The notes: generated by a model from the letters alone, not told the origin. A DNA stretch of 64,000 bases from Methylomicrobium sp. (GCA_018333785.1 JAGXSU010000108.1:79301-143300), one strand, 5' to 3'; counted from the stretch's first letter, positions 1 through 12,098 are shown. Numbers and translations: made by a program.

Positions 1-1207
1 ATCCAAGCGACTTACAAATATTTTTCTTTCTTGTGTCATTTTCCTTTCGTTTTCTAAGCCCTTCTTCTCCACCCCAATGATTGACAATCTCGAAATGCTG
101 AACTCCCTGATATTCAATTCCAGATTTTAATTCAGGTATCCAGACATCAATCTCCAATCCTTCAAGTTCTTTACCTCGATAATGATGAATTACATCTAAA
201 GATGGAAGAAGTACCTGAACCATCTTGTAAAGCATTGTTTCTGTTATCCATTTTTCTCCAATTTTAGGGTACTCAAACGCTTCTCTAACTTCATTCTCTA
301 TTTCGCGATAGTCTTTGTCTTGAGAAAAAATGAATTTACCAAACTTTTTCAATGAAAAAAGGTGATGATATGGCATATATTTGATAAGGAAAGCCGATGG
401 AGAAGGGGAACATGGATATTCTTGATTAGGAATATTTCCCGTGCATAAATGACATATACCATTTTTAACTTCCAAATCATTTTTAACGGTCAAACCATTT
501 TTAATATCTAAATACTCTTCAAAACAGGAGCACGTCAGAATTATGCCACATCTTCGACAAATAAATGTAACAGGAAAAAATGCACTACCAATCCTAATTT
601 CATCTAAATCTTCCTCTGGATGTACACAGTCAATCAAAAAGTCTTTAAAAATCGGCAAAATTAATTCAGAATTAAAATGAATACCAAGTAAACATACATA
701 TGACTTTTTCTTTTTTGAAGAAATATCAAAAGTATATCCAGTTATATTCAAGCCTTCTTCTAGGTCTAAACTTATTTCATAATTTTTGTTTTTAACAAAA
801 ACCAGAATATTTCCTAAAGAAAAATTAATGATTTCTTTAACTGCTAATAACGATGGAAAATTACAAATTTCCCCATCTGTATAATTAATTGCTTTGAGAC
901 TGTAATCATCATGACCGTACCGAGCGCAAAATTTTGCATCAATTTCAACGCTAATATCTTTTTTATAACCTGTATGTTTTACAATATTTTTTTCTTCAAA
1001 AAAATTTTTGTTTTTTAAAAAATTTATAGAACCTAAGTCGGTATGAGAATCTGCACATAAACCATACTCTTCAAATATTACTTCAAGTTCTTGCTTGAAA
1101 GCTGATCTAATATTATGAAAAAAATTCCCCCTTTGCTCCAAAGCAATACGAAATGATTTGCTTACAATGCTATTTGGAATTTTAATTCGGTAACTTATTG
1201 TATCCAT
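1..1207 (-). CDS. Putative nuclease: Zn-ribbon-like CxxC/CxC/CxxC cluster followed by a PD-(D/E)XK/Vsr-like C-terminal domain (truncated by window edge)
   Basis: Manual reverse-strand translation is open from ATG at 1207 to base 1 (~402 codons, no stop): MDTISYRIKIPNSIVSKSF...FICRRCGIILTCSC...GICHLCTGN...KWITETMLYKMVQVLLPSLDV..GKELEGLEIDVWIPELKSGIEYQGVQHFEIVNHWGGEEGLRKRKENDTRKKNICKSLG. Not in the ORF track because it has no stop in the window. Confidence 0.75.
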   Translation of the reverse strand, partial: MDTISYRIKIPNSIVSKSFRIALEQRGNFFHNIRSAFKQELEVIFEEYGLCADSHTDLGSINFLKNKNFFEEKNIVKHTGYKKDISVEIDAKFCARYGHDDYSLKAINYTDGEICNFPSLLAVKEIINFSLGNILVFVKNKNYEISLDLEEGLNITGYTFDISSKKKKSYVCLLGIHFNSELILPIFKDFLIDCVHPEEDLDEIRIGSAFFPVTFICRRCGIILTCSCFEEYLDIKNGLTVKNDLEVKNGICHLCTGNIPNQEYPCSPSPSAFLIKYMPYHHLFSLKKFGKFIFSQDKDYREIENEVREAFEYPKIGEKWITETMLYKMVQVLLPSLDVIHHYRGKELEGLEIDVWIPELKSGIEYQGVQHFEIVNHWGGEEGLRKRKENDTRKKNICKSLG

Positions 1208-1232
1208 AAAGACCACATGCTTAACGCCGCAA

Positions 1233-2207
1233 TCACCGGCTAGTCCGGTGCATTGCCTTGTTAAGGCTGTCCTCGATAGTTTCTTTAAAGTCAGGGTCAA
1301 ACTGTTTTAGATAGCTCAATGTGACTTTCATAACATCCTCTAAAGATGGTGGATTATCCACTATAGGATCAATAGTTCTATTGCTGGAATCTCTAAAATT
1401 AATAATTGCATCGATAAACATATAACTTGGTATAAAGCGGCAAATATTATCTCCGGCAGTTACCGGAATTCCTGCCAGTTTTACTTGATTGGCCTTTGGC
1501 TGAACGTTATATACAGCACCACCACTCATACCGTTAACATTTTTGTGACAAGTTTCCCCTTCGGTTATATCAAAAGAAATATAGCTATCATTTTCGTCGA
1601 TTATGTATCTTCCAGGAATAGTGTGCCTTTGGATTTTTGTCGTATGGGTGATATTTTCACTTTGCGGGGTAAAATCAAATGAATTTCTTTCAAATGGGTA
1701 GCCTGTAACTAAAAGAATTTGACCATTGAAGAATTCTTCTTCCTTAAGAGCGCTGTCCTTACTTGATATCTCTATGAAGTGATCTGGTATATGGAATTTT
1801 TGTGGGTGAAATACTTCAACAAGACATATATCAGAGCTGTCAATACCATTGATCTCTTCAGAGATTAGCTCTCCGACATTCCATACCCTTTTCGGAAAAA
1901 GAAAATCATATTGCGACGACCATTCAGCTCGGTTTTTTGCAGGAACCCAAAATGGAGACTCATTTTGAAGTTCACCCTGGATATTGTTTTCGATGACGTG
2001 CCTAGCCGTAAGCACAAAGAATTCATCGTTAATTTTCAATAGCACTCCGCTACCGGCTCCATACATCTGGTCGACATGGAAGTAACCTCTAGATTCGATG
2101 CTTTCGTACAAGTGGTTGAAAAAGAACCTGCGAGTCGACTTTGCAACATTTGAAGTCGCAGCTTTATCAATATATTTTTTGAGCTTCTTTTGAGTCAATT
2201 TGCTCAT
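1233..2207 (-). CDS. Trypsin-like serine protease domain protein
   Basis: ORF track 1233..2225; the likely start is the internal MSKLTQKK. Triad-like motifs: FVLTARHV (His), SSDICLVEV (Asp), NGMSGGAVYNV (Ser). Confidence 0.75.
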   Translation of the reverse strand: MSKLTQKKLKKYIDKAATSNVAKSTRRFFFNHLYESIESRGYFHVDQMYGAGSGVLLKINDEFFVLTARHVIENNIQGELQNESPFWVPAKNRAEWSSQYDFLFPKRVWNVGELISEEINGIDSSDICLVEVFHPQKFHIPDHFIEISSKDSALKEEEFFNGQILLVTGYPFERNSFDFTPQSENITHTTKIQRHTIPGRYIIDENDSYISFDITEGETCHKNVNGMSGGAVYNVQPKANQVKLAGIPVTAGDNICRFIPSYMFIDAIINFRDSSNRTIDPIVDNPPSLEDVMKVTLSYLKQFDPDFKETIEDSLNKAMHRTSR

Positions 2208-2470
2208 GATTAGGTGCTTTAACAAGTAATTAAATGGTTTCTGTATATCATCCCTGATCGCCGTACTCTAGGCAATAAGCTCTGTTACCTTAGCAGGACA
2301 TTAACTGTAGATCACGATAGACAGTTTCTTTTTAGCGCGGTAATGGTCGGCCATGAAGAGGTAAACAGCCAACCATCGCCCGCTAGTATGAGGTGAGGAA
2401 CGAACCGCATCAATCGCGAACGATGCGGTTCACTGTGTTTACCGGATGCAATAAATTAGAGGCTCGTTTT

Positions 2471-3598
2471 TTACATGAATTCCCGTGAGTTTTTGCTGTT
2501 ACGGAACAGTAAGGGCTTTTCATCGGGTGCCAACGCAACGGCTGCAGCCGAAGCAATGGCGGCATCTATTACCTGATGGTTGGGTGATTTGCTGCAAACC
2601 GGGTCGGTGTTATACATGTCGCCGGTCAGTAAATAAGCTTGGCAGCGACAGCCGCCGAAGTCTTTGTGTTTTTCGTCGCAGCTGCGGCAGGGTTCCTTCA
2701 TCCACTCCTGACCGCGGAAAAAGTTGAACGCTTTGGAATCATGCCAGATTTCTTCGATGCAGAAATCTTTGACATTGGGGCAATCCAGTCCGGGTAGTTC
2801 GCGGGCCGAGTGGCAGGGTAGCGCTACGCCGTCCGGAGCAATGGTCAAAAACGTCGTGCCCCAGCCATTCATGCAGGCTTTCGGGCGATCTTCGTAATAA
2901 TCCGGCACGACATAATAAATTTTCATTTTACCGGCGACTTTTTCTTTATAAGCCTGGGCAATCCGTTCCGCCTCTTCAAATTGCTCCCGGGTTGGCAATA
3001 ATAAGTCACGGTTGGCATGGGCCCAGCCGTAATATTGAGTATTGGCCAGTTCCAGATAATCAGCGCCCAGTTCTTCCGCCATTTCCAGAATGTCTTGCAT
3101 TTGATGAATATTTTCACGGTGTATCACCACGCATAACACCATGGGATAGCCGTGTTTTTTGACCAGATGGGCAACTTCTTTTTTATGGAGGTAAGAGGTC
3201 GTTCCGGCAATATGGTCGTTTAATTCCTGGGTGCTCGCTTGAATGCTGACTTGGATATGGTCCAGACCTGCCTCTTTGAGCTGTACGATTTTATCTTCAG
3301 TCAAGCCGTAGCCGGATGTAATCAGGTTGCTGTAGTAACCGAGTTGGCGGGCGTGTCTGACCAGTTCTGTCAGATCTTTGCGGGTAAGCGGCTCGCCGCC
3401 GGAAAAACCAAGCTGAACGGCACCCATTTTTCGGGCTTGTGTCAGCACGCGCATCCAGTCCTCGGTGCTTAACTCTGATGAGTATTTGGCATAATCCAGA
3501 GGGTTAGAGCAATAAGGGCATTGCAACGGGCAGGCATAAGTCAGCTCTGCCAGTAACCAACGCGGCGGTGTGATATTAGTCTTGTCGAATCCAGCCAT
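2471..3598 (-). CDS. pqqE: PQQ biosynthesis radical SAM protein PqqE
   Basis: [11 protein letters not shown] radical-SAM CxxxCxxC motif, SPASM-like cysteines at the C-terminus, pqq operon context. Confidence 0.97.
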   Translation of the reverse strand: MAGFDKTNITPPRWLLAELTYACPLQCPYCSNPLDYAKYSSELSTEDWMRVLTQARKMGAVQLGFSGGEPLTRKDLTELVRHARQLGYYSNLITSGYGLTEDKIVQLKEAGLDHIQVSIQASTQELNDHIAGTTSYLHKKEVAHLVKKHGYPMVLCVVIHRENIHQMQDILEMAEELGADYLELANTQYYGWAHANRDLLLPTREQFEEAERIAQAYKEKVAGKMKIYYVVPDYYEDRPKACMNGWGTTFLTIAPDGVALPCHSARELPGLDCPNVKDFCIEEIWHDSKAFNFFRGQEWMKEPCRSCDEKHKDFGGCRCQAYLLTGDMYNTDPVCSKSPNHQVIDAAIASAAAVALAPDEKPLLFRNSKNSREFM

Positions 3599-3848
3599 TG
3601 TGTAGTGCTACTTCCAGAAAAGCGTTGATGTCGTTGCTCAGGCCCGTGGTGGCAAATTTTTGTTCAAGTTCGTTGATCACTTGATCCAGGGTACGGGTGC
3701 CGTCACACAGTTTTAAAATTTCCGCTGAGCTGGTGTTCAGTTCAACCATGCCTTCAGGGTACAAAATGACGTTTTTTTGCTGCGCTTCTTCCCATTGCAA
3801 CCGATGGGTGGGTGAGAAGCTGATGATCTTGTCGGGTTGAATAGTCAT
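3576..3848 (-). CDS. pqqD: PQQ biosynthesis peptide chaperone PqqD
   Basis: [45 protein letters not shown]; start overlaps the pqqC stop (TAATG), so the ORF-track start at 3920 is too long. Confidence 0.95.
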   Translation of the reverse strand: MTIQPDKIISFSPTHRLQWEEAQQKNVILYPEGMVELNTSSAEILKLCDGTRTLDQVINELEQKFATTGLSNDINAFLEVALHNGWIRQD

Positions 3849-4579
3849 TATTTTTCGATATTGAAATAAGGCTGCATTTCGTTCACGTAAGCCAGATACA
3901 TGGCATCGGCCATGGTCCACAGAACATTGAGTTTAAATTGCAGAATCTCGACCATGCGTTCTTGCTGCTCACGGGTTTTGTACCAGTCCAGGGTGATTTC
4001 CAGGCCATGTTCAACATCGCGGCGCGCTTCAGTCAGACGTTTACGAAAATAGGTGTAGCCTTCTTTTTCAACCCAGGGATAATGCGTCGGCCAGTTATCC
4101 AGTCGCTGCTGGTGTATTTTGGGGGCAAATAACTCAGTTAACGAAGAACTGGCGGCCTCGTGCCAATCCGCACGACGGGCGAAATTGACATAGGCATCGA
4201 CGGCAAAACGAACGCCCGGCAGAACGTATTTAAGCGAAGTGATTTCATCACGCGTCAGGCCGACAGAGATGCCTAGCCGAATCCATGCTTCAATGCCGCC
4301 CGGATCATTGGGATGTCCGTCATGGTCCAGAATACGCTGTATCCAGATGGCGCGGGTTTTACGGTCCGGGCAATTGGCCAGAATGTTGGCGTCTTTAATC
4401 GGGATGCTGACCTGATAATAGAAACGGTTGGCAACCCAGCCTTGAATTTGTTCCTTGGTCAGCTTTCCCTCATTCATTAGCGTGTGATAGGGATGATGGA
4501 TATGGTAATACTTTTCCATACCACGCAATTTCGCTTCAAATTCTTCCCGGTTCCAAGGCGTATTATCGTTAGCTGTCAT
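3848..4579 (-). CDS. pqqC: Pyrroloquinoline-quinone synthase PqqC
   Basis: [33 protein letters not shown] is a typical PqqC sequence; operon context. Confidence 0.97.
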   Translation of the reverse strand: MTANDNTPWNREEFEAKLRGMEKYYHIHHPYHTLMNEGKLTKEQIQGWVANRFYYQVSIPIKDANILANCPDRKTRAIWIQRILDHDGHPNDPGGIEAWIRLGISVGLTRDEITSLKYVLPGVRFAVDAYVNFARRADWHEAASSSLTELFAPKIHQQRLDNWPTHYPWVEKEGYTYFRKRLTEARRDVEHGLEITLDWYKTREQQERMVEILQFKLNVLWTMADAMYLAYVNEMQPYFNIEK

Positions 4580-4600
4580 TGTCTTCCCGTTTGCAAATTT

Positions 4601-5515
4601 TTAAAGTTCAATTTCCAGGCCATCATAGGAGACCTCGATTCCGTTTTGGTTCAATATTTTGAACGCATCGGAATCTTCATCCAGAATGGGATTGGTATTG
4701 TTGATGTGGATCAGTATTTTCCGGGTATCAGGAATGGCGTTGAGGACTTCAATCATGCCGCCGGGGCCCGATTGGGCCAGATGTCCCATCTCCTGAGCTT
4801 TTTTGCTGCTGGCGCCGCAGGCTATCATTTCATCTTCCGTCCAGAAAGTACCATCGACCAGCAAGCAGTCAACGTTTTGCATGGCGCTGAGAACATGAGG
4901 CTCTATTTCGCCTAGGCCGGGAGCGTAATAAACGCGTTTTCCAGTGGATATTTGTTCGATGATGACGCCGATATTATCGCCTTCATGCGGGTCATGGCGG
5001 TGCGGTGAATAAGGCGGCGCTTTACTTTTGAGCGAATGGGTATAGAGGCGGATGTCATCAATAGCTTCTACGGTAAAACTGCCGCCATCCAGAGGGACAG
5101 GATGATGTTTTACCGTGCAGTAATGTTCCAGCATCTTGAATACGGGGAAACCGGTAGTCAGATCCTGTTTGACCATTTCGCTGCAATACACATTGAGTGG
5201 TTCTTTGCCTTCGCGCAGCATCAGCATGCCGGTCGTGTGATCAATTTGGCTGTCGATAAGCAAAACCGCTTTGATGCCGGTATCGCGTATGCCTTCCTTG
5301 GGTTGAATGGCTGGAAAGGCTTCCAGCTGGGCTCTGATGTCGGGCGAGGTATTGAACAGCAGCCAGTTTTTGTTATCGGTACTCACGGCAATAGAGGATT
5401 GAGTCCGGGCTTTACCGTTCATTTGTTGATGCCGTAAGCGTCTGCAATTGTCGCAGTTACAGTTCCATTGAGGGAAACCGCCACCGGCTCCCGATCCTAA
5501 GACTCTGATTTTCAT
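4601..5515 (-). CDS. pqqB: PQQ biosynthesis protein PqqB
   Basis: [28 protein letters not shown] is characteristic of PqqB. Confidence 0.97.
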   Translation of the reverse strand: MKIRVLGSGAGGGFPQWNCNCDNCRRLRHQQMNGKARTQSSIAVSTDNKNWLLFNTSPDIRAQLEAFPAIQPKEGIRDTGIKAVLLIDSQIDHTTGMLMLREGKEPLNVYCSEMVKQDLTTGFPVFKMLEHYCTVKHHPVPLDGGSFTVEAIDDIRLYTHSLKSKAPPYSPHRHDPHEGDNIGVIIEQISTGKRVYYAPGLGEIEPHVLSAMQNVDCLLVDGTFWTEDEMIACGASSKKAQEMGHLAQSGPGGMIEVLNAIPDTRKILIHINNTNPILDEDSDAFKILNQNGIEVSYDGLEIEL

Positions 5516-5573
5516 AGTAGTCGAAATATAGCGTAAGAAAGTGCCGCAATGATACGGTATTGAGAAAAATCAG

Positions 5574-5608
5574 GCAAAAAAAAGGGGTCCTTTCGAACCC
5601 CTTTTTTG
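5574..5608 (-). terminator. Hairpin/T-tract between pqqA and pqqB (attenuator-like)
   Basis: aaaaaGGGGTcctttcgAACCCCtttttt; a short GC stem with A/T tracts on both sides. Confidence 0.6.
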
Positions 5609-5624
5609 CGTTACCGGTAAAAAA

Positions 5625-5699
5625 TTAACGGTTGTAAATATACATGGTGACTTCAAAACCAAAACGCAGGTCAGTGTAGCTTGGTGTTTCCCATTTCAT
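5625..5699 (-). CDS. pqqA: PQQ precursor peptide PqqA (24 aa)
   Basis: Reverse strand encodes MKWETPSYTDLRFGFEVTMYIYNR*, with the conserved ExxxY (EVTMY) crosslink motif, immediately upstream of pqqB. Confidence 0.97.
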   Translation of the reverse strand: MKWETPSYTDLRFGFEVTMYIYNR

Positions 5700-5985
5700 G
5701 ATGAATACCTCCAGAAGTATTATTGATAGTTCTTATGCTAGCTTGATCAAGTAAGCTCAAAAGAGTATACGACGAACTTTTCGGTTGCGCAACTATTGCC
5801 GCAGAAGGATATTAAAGAGTTTGAGCCGAGTTTAATACACTGATTTATAGGCGATTGCTGTACACAGAATGGGCAAATTTTGATCAGGGGAATGCAATTA
5901 TTTGTAATGTCAAGGCTTATAAGGTTATTATCAAACCTCACCATATATAAAAAATAATTAAAAAAGAAATCCTTGAGGAGGAAAT

Positions 5986-6195
5986 ATGGGTGTTACTTGG
6001 CTATTCATTGTGATGTTTGTTATCGCTGCTTTTGCGTTTGCGCCATTAGGTTACTTTATATATAAGTACACCATCAATAATGGTAAACCTTTTGGTGAGA
6101 CCGAGCCGCATGGTGACAGTCCTTCCAAAGTTAATGATTTGGCTGAAAAAGCCATTGAAATGTTAAAAGGGTTTTTACAAAAAAATAAAAAATAA
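5986..6195 (+). CDS. Small membrane protein, hypothetical
   Basis: 69-aa ORF with one N-terminal TM segment; strong GAGGAGG Shine-Dalgarno upstream. Confidence 0.7.
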   Translation: MGVTWLFIVMFVIAAFAFAPLGYFIYKYTINNGKPFGETEPHGDSPSKVNDLAEKAIEMLKGFLQKNKK

Positions 6196-6269
6196 GCAAT
6201 CTGTCATTCAGTTAATCATTCATGCAGTCCGGTTGGGCGGCATGAATGATTTCAGTTAATCCATTATTA

Positions 6270-7010
6270 TCAACTGCAGGTTGGGCAATTAGGATTTTTT
6301 CTCAATTTCATCTCAGTCCATTCCATCGTCAAACCGTCAATCAACAGTAAACGGCCGGTCAACGTTTTACCGATGCCGGTTATTAACTTGATTGCTTCCA
6401 AAGCTTGCAAGCTTCCGATAATTCCCGTGATGGGCGCGATAACCCCATTAGTCGCACAATTTTGTAATTCTTCACCGGTATCTGAATATAAGCAGTTATA
6501 GCACGGACTGTTATCCCAGCCCGGCGTGAATGTGGAAATTTGCCCTTCAAAGCGAATGGCCGCACCGGATACCAGCGGTTTTTGCTGCGTGACACAGGCG
6601 TGGTTTATTGCAAATCGGGTAGTGAAATTATCACTGCAGTCCAAAACAATATCCGCGTTACAGACTGCGCCCATTAATTCTTGCCCTTCAAGGCGTTGAC
6701 TGAATGCGCTGACTTGTGTTCCAGGATTTAAGTTTTTTAGCGTGCTTAGGGTTGAAAATGCTTTGTTAGCCCCAATATCGGCCGTGTGATGGGCAATCTG
6801 TCTTTGCAAGTTTGACAGATCGACGATGTCGTTGTCGTAAAGGGTGATTTTACCTACTCCGGCAGCGGTGAGATACATGGATGCCGGTGAGCCTAGTCCG
6901 CCTGCTCCGATGATCAGAACATGAGCGTCCAGCAGTTTCTGCTGGCCCTCGACATCGACTTGCGGCAGCATGATTTGTCTGCTGAAGCGCAGGAGTTGAT
7001 CGTCATTCAT
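6270..7010 (-). CDS. HesA/MoeB/ThiF family adenylyltransferase
   Basis: MNDDQLLRFSRQIMLPQVDVEGQQKLLDAHVLIIGAGGLGSPASMYLTAAGVG; CPTC C-terminus. The shorter start is preferred because the longer ORF (to 7094) runs into the CIRCE element. Confidence 0.9.
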   Translation of the reverse strand: MNDDQLLRFSRQIMLPQVDVEGQQKLLDAHVLIIGAGGLGSPASMYLTAAGVGKITLYDNDIVDLSNLQRQIAHHTADIGANKAFSTLSTLKNLNPGTQVSAFSQRLEGQELMGAVCNADIVLDCSDNFTTRFAINHACVTQQKPLVSGAAIRFEGQISTFTPGWDNSPCYNCLYSDTGEELQNCATNGVIAPITGIIGSLQALEAIKLITGIGKTLTGRLLLIDGLTMEWTEMKLRKNPNCPTCS

Positions 7011-7083
7011 AAGTTGTTTAGTTGATGTAATTTTAAAAGTTATGATGCCAAAGAACTTGACAGACTGCAAAACCTGATTATTA

Positions 7084-7110
7084 TTAGCACTCATTAATAG
7101 CGAGTGCTAA
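7084..7110. promoter_or_regulatory. CIRCE operator (HrcA binding site) upstream of groES
   Basis: TTAGCACTC-ATTAATAGC-GAGTGCTAA, a perfect 9-9-9 inverted repeat upstream of groES. Confidence 0.97.
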
Positions 7111-7154
7111 TAATCCATTTTTTACCTTTGTTTTAATTTTTTCAGGAGATATTG

Positions 7155-9157
<2,003 letters not shown>

Positions 9158-9186
9158 TTGCTGACCCAAGCGCTTTTCGCTTGACC

Positions 9187-9219
9187 AAAGCCCCGGCTGG
9201 TTTCAGCCGGGGCTTTTTT
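9187..9219 (+). terminator. Rho-independent terminator of groESL
   Basis: AAAGCCCCGGCTGgtttCAGCCGGGGCTTTttt. Confidence 0.92.
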
Positions 9220-9236
9220 ATGAGCATAATTTGTAA

Positions 9237-9318
9237 CTATTCAGTGAAAACGCTGAGGGATACTTGTGGGACTTGCGTTGGGTTACGGCTATCGCCTAAC
9301 CCAACCTACGCTGAATAG
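9237..9318. repeat. ~82-bp palindromic MITE-like repeat
   Basis: Ends CTATTCAG...CTGAATAG (inverted) with internal GTTGGGTTacggctatcgcctAACCCAAC; related copies at 11311, 22169, 49993 and 58635. Confidence 0.75.
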
Positions 9319-9353
9319 ATACCATAACTTTTATTTAACCCGCGTGATGACAG

Positions 9354-10121
9354 ATGACTCAAGCTAACGATCGGAATTTCGATCAGCTCATCGATAAATT
9401 CGACCGCAAAATTTACCAAACCGCGAAAGGGGAATGGCGGCTAAAACTATTGAAAGAAGATCTGGCGCCTTTTTACGATGCCTCTGATGCACTGACTGTA
9501 TGGGATGCCGGGTGTGGTTTTGCCCAAATCAGTCTCTGGTTGGCGAAAAAAGGCCATCATCTGACGCTTTGCGATCTGTCGGAAAAAATGCTTGAACGCG
9601 CCAGGGAAGCTTTTATCAATGAAGAGCTTGCTGCCGGGTTTTATCTGGAATCGGCTCAAAATCTTGCTCTAAAACTGCCTCAGTATGATTTGATCTTGTT
9701 TCATGCGGTACTCGAATGGCTTGCGGATCCTATGCCGACCTTGCAAACAGTTATCGAGCAGGTGAAACCCGGCGGGCACCTGTCCTTGTTGTTTTACAAC
9801 CGGAATACCATGGTTTTCGGCAACGTTTTAAAAGGCGGCTGGCGCTGGAAAAACGTATTGGATGACAGTTATCTGGGGAAAGGCTCAAAACTGACCCCGC
9901 CCAATCCGCAATACCCGCAGACTGTTATAGAGTTCCTTGAAAATAATCATTTTAAGATCATCACGCATACCGGTTTACGCGTTTTTCATGATTATCTGAA
10001 CCACGAGACCCTGGCGCAGAGCAACGCTGACGAACTGTTTGAGCTGGAAAGCCGTTACTGCCGGCTACCCACATTCCGTGACATGGGGCGCTATGTGCAT
10101 CTGGTTGCCCAGCGTGCATAA
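9354..10121 (+). CDS. cmoM: SAM-dependent methyltransferase, CmoM/SmtA-like
   Basis: DRNFDQLIDKFDRKIYQTAKGEWRLKLLKEDL resembles the CmoM N-terminus; VWDAGCGFAQISLWLAKKGH SAM motif. Confidence 0.75.
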   Translation: MTQANDRNFDQLIDKFDRKIYQTAKGEWRLKLLKEDLAPFYDASDALTVWDAGCGFAQISLWLAKKGHHLTLCDLSEKMLERAREAFINEELAAGFYLESAQNLALKLPQYDLILFHAVLEWLADPMPTLQTVIEQVKPGGHLSLLFYNRNTMVFGNVLKGGWRWKNVLDDSYLGKGSKLTPPNPQYPQTVIEFLENNHFKIITHTGLRVFHDYLNHETLAQSNADELFELESRYCRLPTFRDMGRYVHLVAQRA

Positions 10122-10136
10122 GCAAGCGGTTCCGGT

Positions 10137-10634
10137 TTACTGACTATAAGCAATATCGAGCACCGTATACCGGACCGGTTTTTGTTCGATAACAATCGTC
10201 ACTTCATCGTCATAGGTTTTTTTCAGCAACACCTTGGCGAGAGGAGAATCCAGACTGATATAGTTCTTGGCAGGGTTAAGTTCATCCGCCCCCACGATTC
10301 GATAAGTGACCGGCTCACCGGATTCATTTTCCAGTGTCACCCAGGCCCCAAAAAAAATCTTATCCTGATCTGAAGGGGCCTGGGAGACGACGGTAAGCGA
10401 GGGCAAACGCTTTTGTAAATAATGAATGCGCCGGTCTATTCCGCGTAATTCTTTTTTGCGATAAATATATTCGGCATTTTCCGATCGGTCACCTTCAGCA
10501 GCGGCGGCGGACAGAGCGGCGGTGACGTCCTTGCGTTTGTCCCATAAGCCCCGTAATTCATTTTCCAGCGCTTGATAACCGGCTTGGGTGATATAGGGGG
10601 ATGATTTGGCTTGGGGTGGTTTCCAGCGGCTCAT
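10137..10634 (-). CDS. greB: Transcription elongation factor GreB
   Basis: YITQAGYQALENELRGLWDKRKDVTAALSAAAAEGDRSENAEYIYRKKELRGIDRRI. Confidence 0.93.
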   Translation of the reverse strand: MSRWKPPQAKSSPYITQAGYQALENELRGLWDKRKDVTAALSAAAAEGDRSENAEYIYRKKELRGIDRRIHYLQKRLPSLTVVSQAPSDQDKIFFGAWVTLENESGEPVTYRIVGADELNPAKNYISLDSPLAKVLLKKTYDDEVTIVIEQKPVRYTVLDIAYSQ

Positions 10635-10729
10635 GGGATTTTATATTCCGGTTTTTAATATTTTCAGACAACAGAGGCTTTATTTTATATCATAGCCGTT
10701 TCTTAAATTATCAACAGTAGGTTCCCTCC

Positions 10730-11209
10730 ATGCAAGTAGCTGAAAATATGGCTGTTTCTATTCATTACACATTGACCAATGACGCCGGTGAAACGCTGGA
10801 TAGCTCAATTGGCAGTGATGCGCTGGTTTATCTGCATGGACAGGGCAGTATCATTCCCGGACTGGAAAAAGCTCTGCTTGGAAAAGCCGTTGGCGATAAG
10901 TTAAATGTCGAAATAGAGCCGTCAGAAGCTTACGGCGATTACGATGAAGACATGGTTCAAGTGATTCCGCGTCAGATGTTTGAAGGAATCGATGTGATCG
11001 AAGTCGGCATGCAGTTTCACGCAGATGTCAGCTCAGGCCCCGGTGTCGTCACGGTCATTAATGTCGAAGGTGATGATGTTACCATCGATGGCAACCATCC
11101 TCTGGCCGGTATGAAATTATTTTTCGACGTGGAAATAACCGATATCAGAGAAGCGACGATGGACGAATTGGCTCATGGTCACGTGCATGGTGCCGGTTGC
11201 AGTCATTGA
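10730..11209 (+). CDS. FKBP-type peptidyl-prolyl isomerase, SlyD-like
   Basis: Classic SlyD-like FKBP/IF-domain sequence (YTLTNDAGETLDSS...HGQGSIIPGLEKALLGK...GHVHGAGCSH). Confidence 0.9.
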   Translation: MQVAENMAVSIHYTLTNDAGETLDSSIGSDALVYLHGQGSIIPGLEKALLGKAVGDKLNVEIEPSEAYGDYDEDMVQVIPRQMFEGIDVIEVGMQFHADVSSGPGVVTVINVEGDDVTIDGNHPLAGMKLFFDVEITDIREATMDELAHGHVHGAGCSH

Positions 11210-11310
11210 TAACCGCTACTGCCCTGAAATCATCCGCTGATTTTAGGGCGGCAACGTTAAATGAACATTCAAACACGTTAGCAATCAGAGTGATCGGTCA
11301 GACCTGAAGG

Positions 11311-11350
11311 TAAGTTGCGGTTGGCGGCGATAGCCGACCCAACGATTGAT
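11311..11350. repeat. Dispersed palindromic repeat copy (core only)
   Basis: GTTGCGGTTGGCggcgataGCCGACCCAAC; core resembles the 9237 element. Confidence 0.6.
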
Positions 11351-11460
11351 CATCTGCTTGATGTTGGGCAGCGAAAAGCTTACACCTACCCTTTGTTTAT
11401 CATCAAACTGGGAATTGCTGCTTCGCAATGTTGAGGGGGTAAATTGTATGAAGCAGGTTT

Positions 11461-11940
11461 TTAGAGTCCAAGATCGCTCAATCCTGGATGATTATCAGGG
11501 CGACGGCCTTGAGGCCAATGAAATTTGCGGTCCGTTTCTTTGATAGGCAGGTCGTTGATACTCGCATAACGCTGCCGCATTAAGCCGTATTCATCAAATT
11601 CCCAGTTCTCGTTGCCGTAAGATCGAAACCATTCATTATTTTCATTGTGCCATTCGTATGCAAACCGGACGGCGATACGGTTACCCTCAAAAGCCCACAG
11701 TTCTTTAATTAACCGGTATTCGTATTCGCTGGCCCATTTGCGTTTCAGGAAGTCGATGATTTGTTCCCGGCCTACGATAAATTCAGCCCGATTTCGCCAT
11801 TGGCTGTCGATCGTATAGGCTAAAGCAACTTTTTCAGGAGTGCGATTATTCCAGCCGTCTTCAGCCATACGGACCTTCTCAACCGCGGTTTCGCGGGTGA
11901 AGGGCGGAAACGGAGGTCGTGATTCAATCGTCGTGTTCAT
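11461..11940 (-). CDS. Nuclear transport factor 2-like (DUF1348) family protein
   Basis: [44 protein letters not shown]... DUF1348 hallmark. Confidence 0.85.
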   Translation of the reverse strand: MNTTIESRPPFPPFTRETAVEKVRMAEDGWNNRTPEKVALAYTIDSQWRNRAEFIVGREQIIDFLKRKWASEYEYRLIKELWAFEGNRIAVRFAYEWHNENNEWFRSYGNENWEFDEYGLMRQRYASINDLPIKETDRKFHWPQGRRPDNHPGLSDLGL

Positions 11941-12033
11941 TAAAACTTCCGGTTAATCTTGTTGAGTTTAAGGATATGAACATTTGTAGGCTTTCTTGAG
12001 CAGCATCAATGTTATAACCACGGCAACGGATTG

Positions 12034-12070
12034 ATTTTTTGTCCATCTTCAAGGCGGATGGACAAAAAAT
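12034..12070. terminator. Putative bidirectional terminator
   Basis: ATTTTTTGTCCATcttcaaggcggATGGACAAAAAAT perfect inverted repeat. Confidence 0.75.
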
Positions 12071-12098
12071 ATGCCTCAGTTTGTAACGTCCGTTCCTG

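Noticed and set aside
5747-5944. 65-aa minus-strand ORF upstream of pqqA
   Set aside because: No RBS or recognisable domain; overlaps likely pqqA promoter region.
6383-6595. ORF antisense or alternate frame in the ThiF/MoeB gene
   Set aside because: Fully inside a well-supported CDS; no independent evidence.
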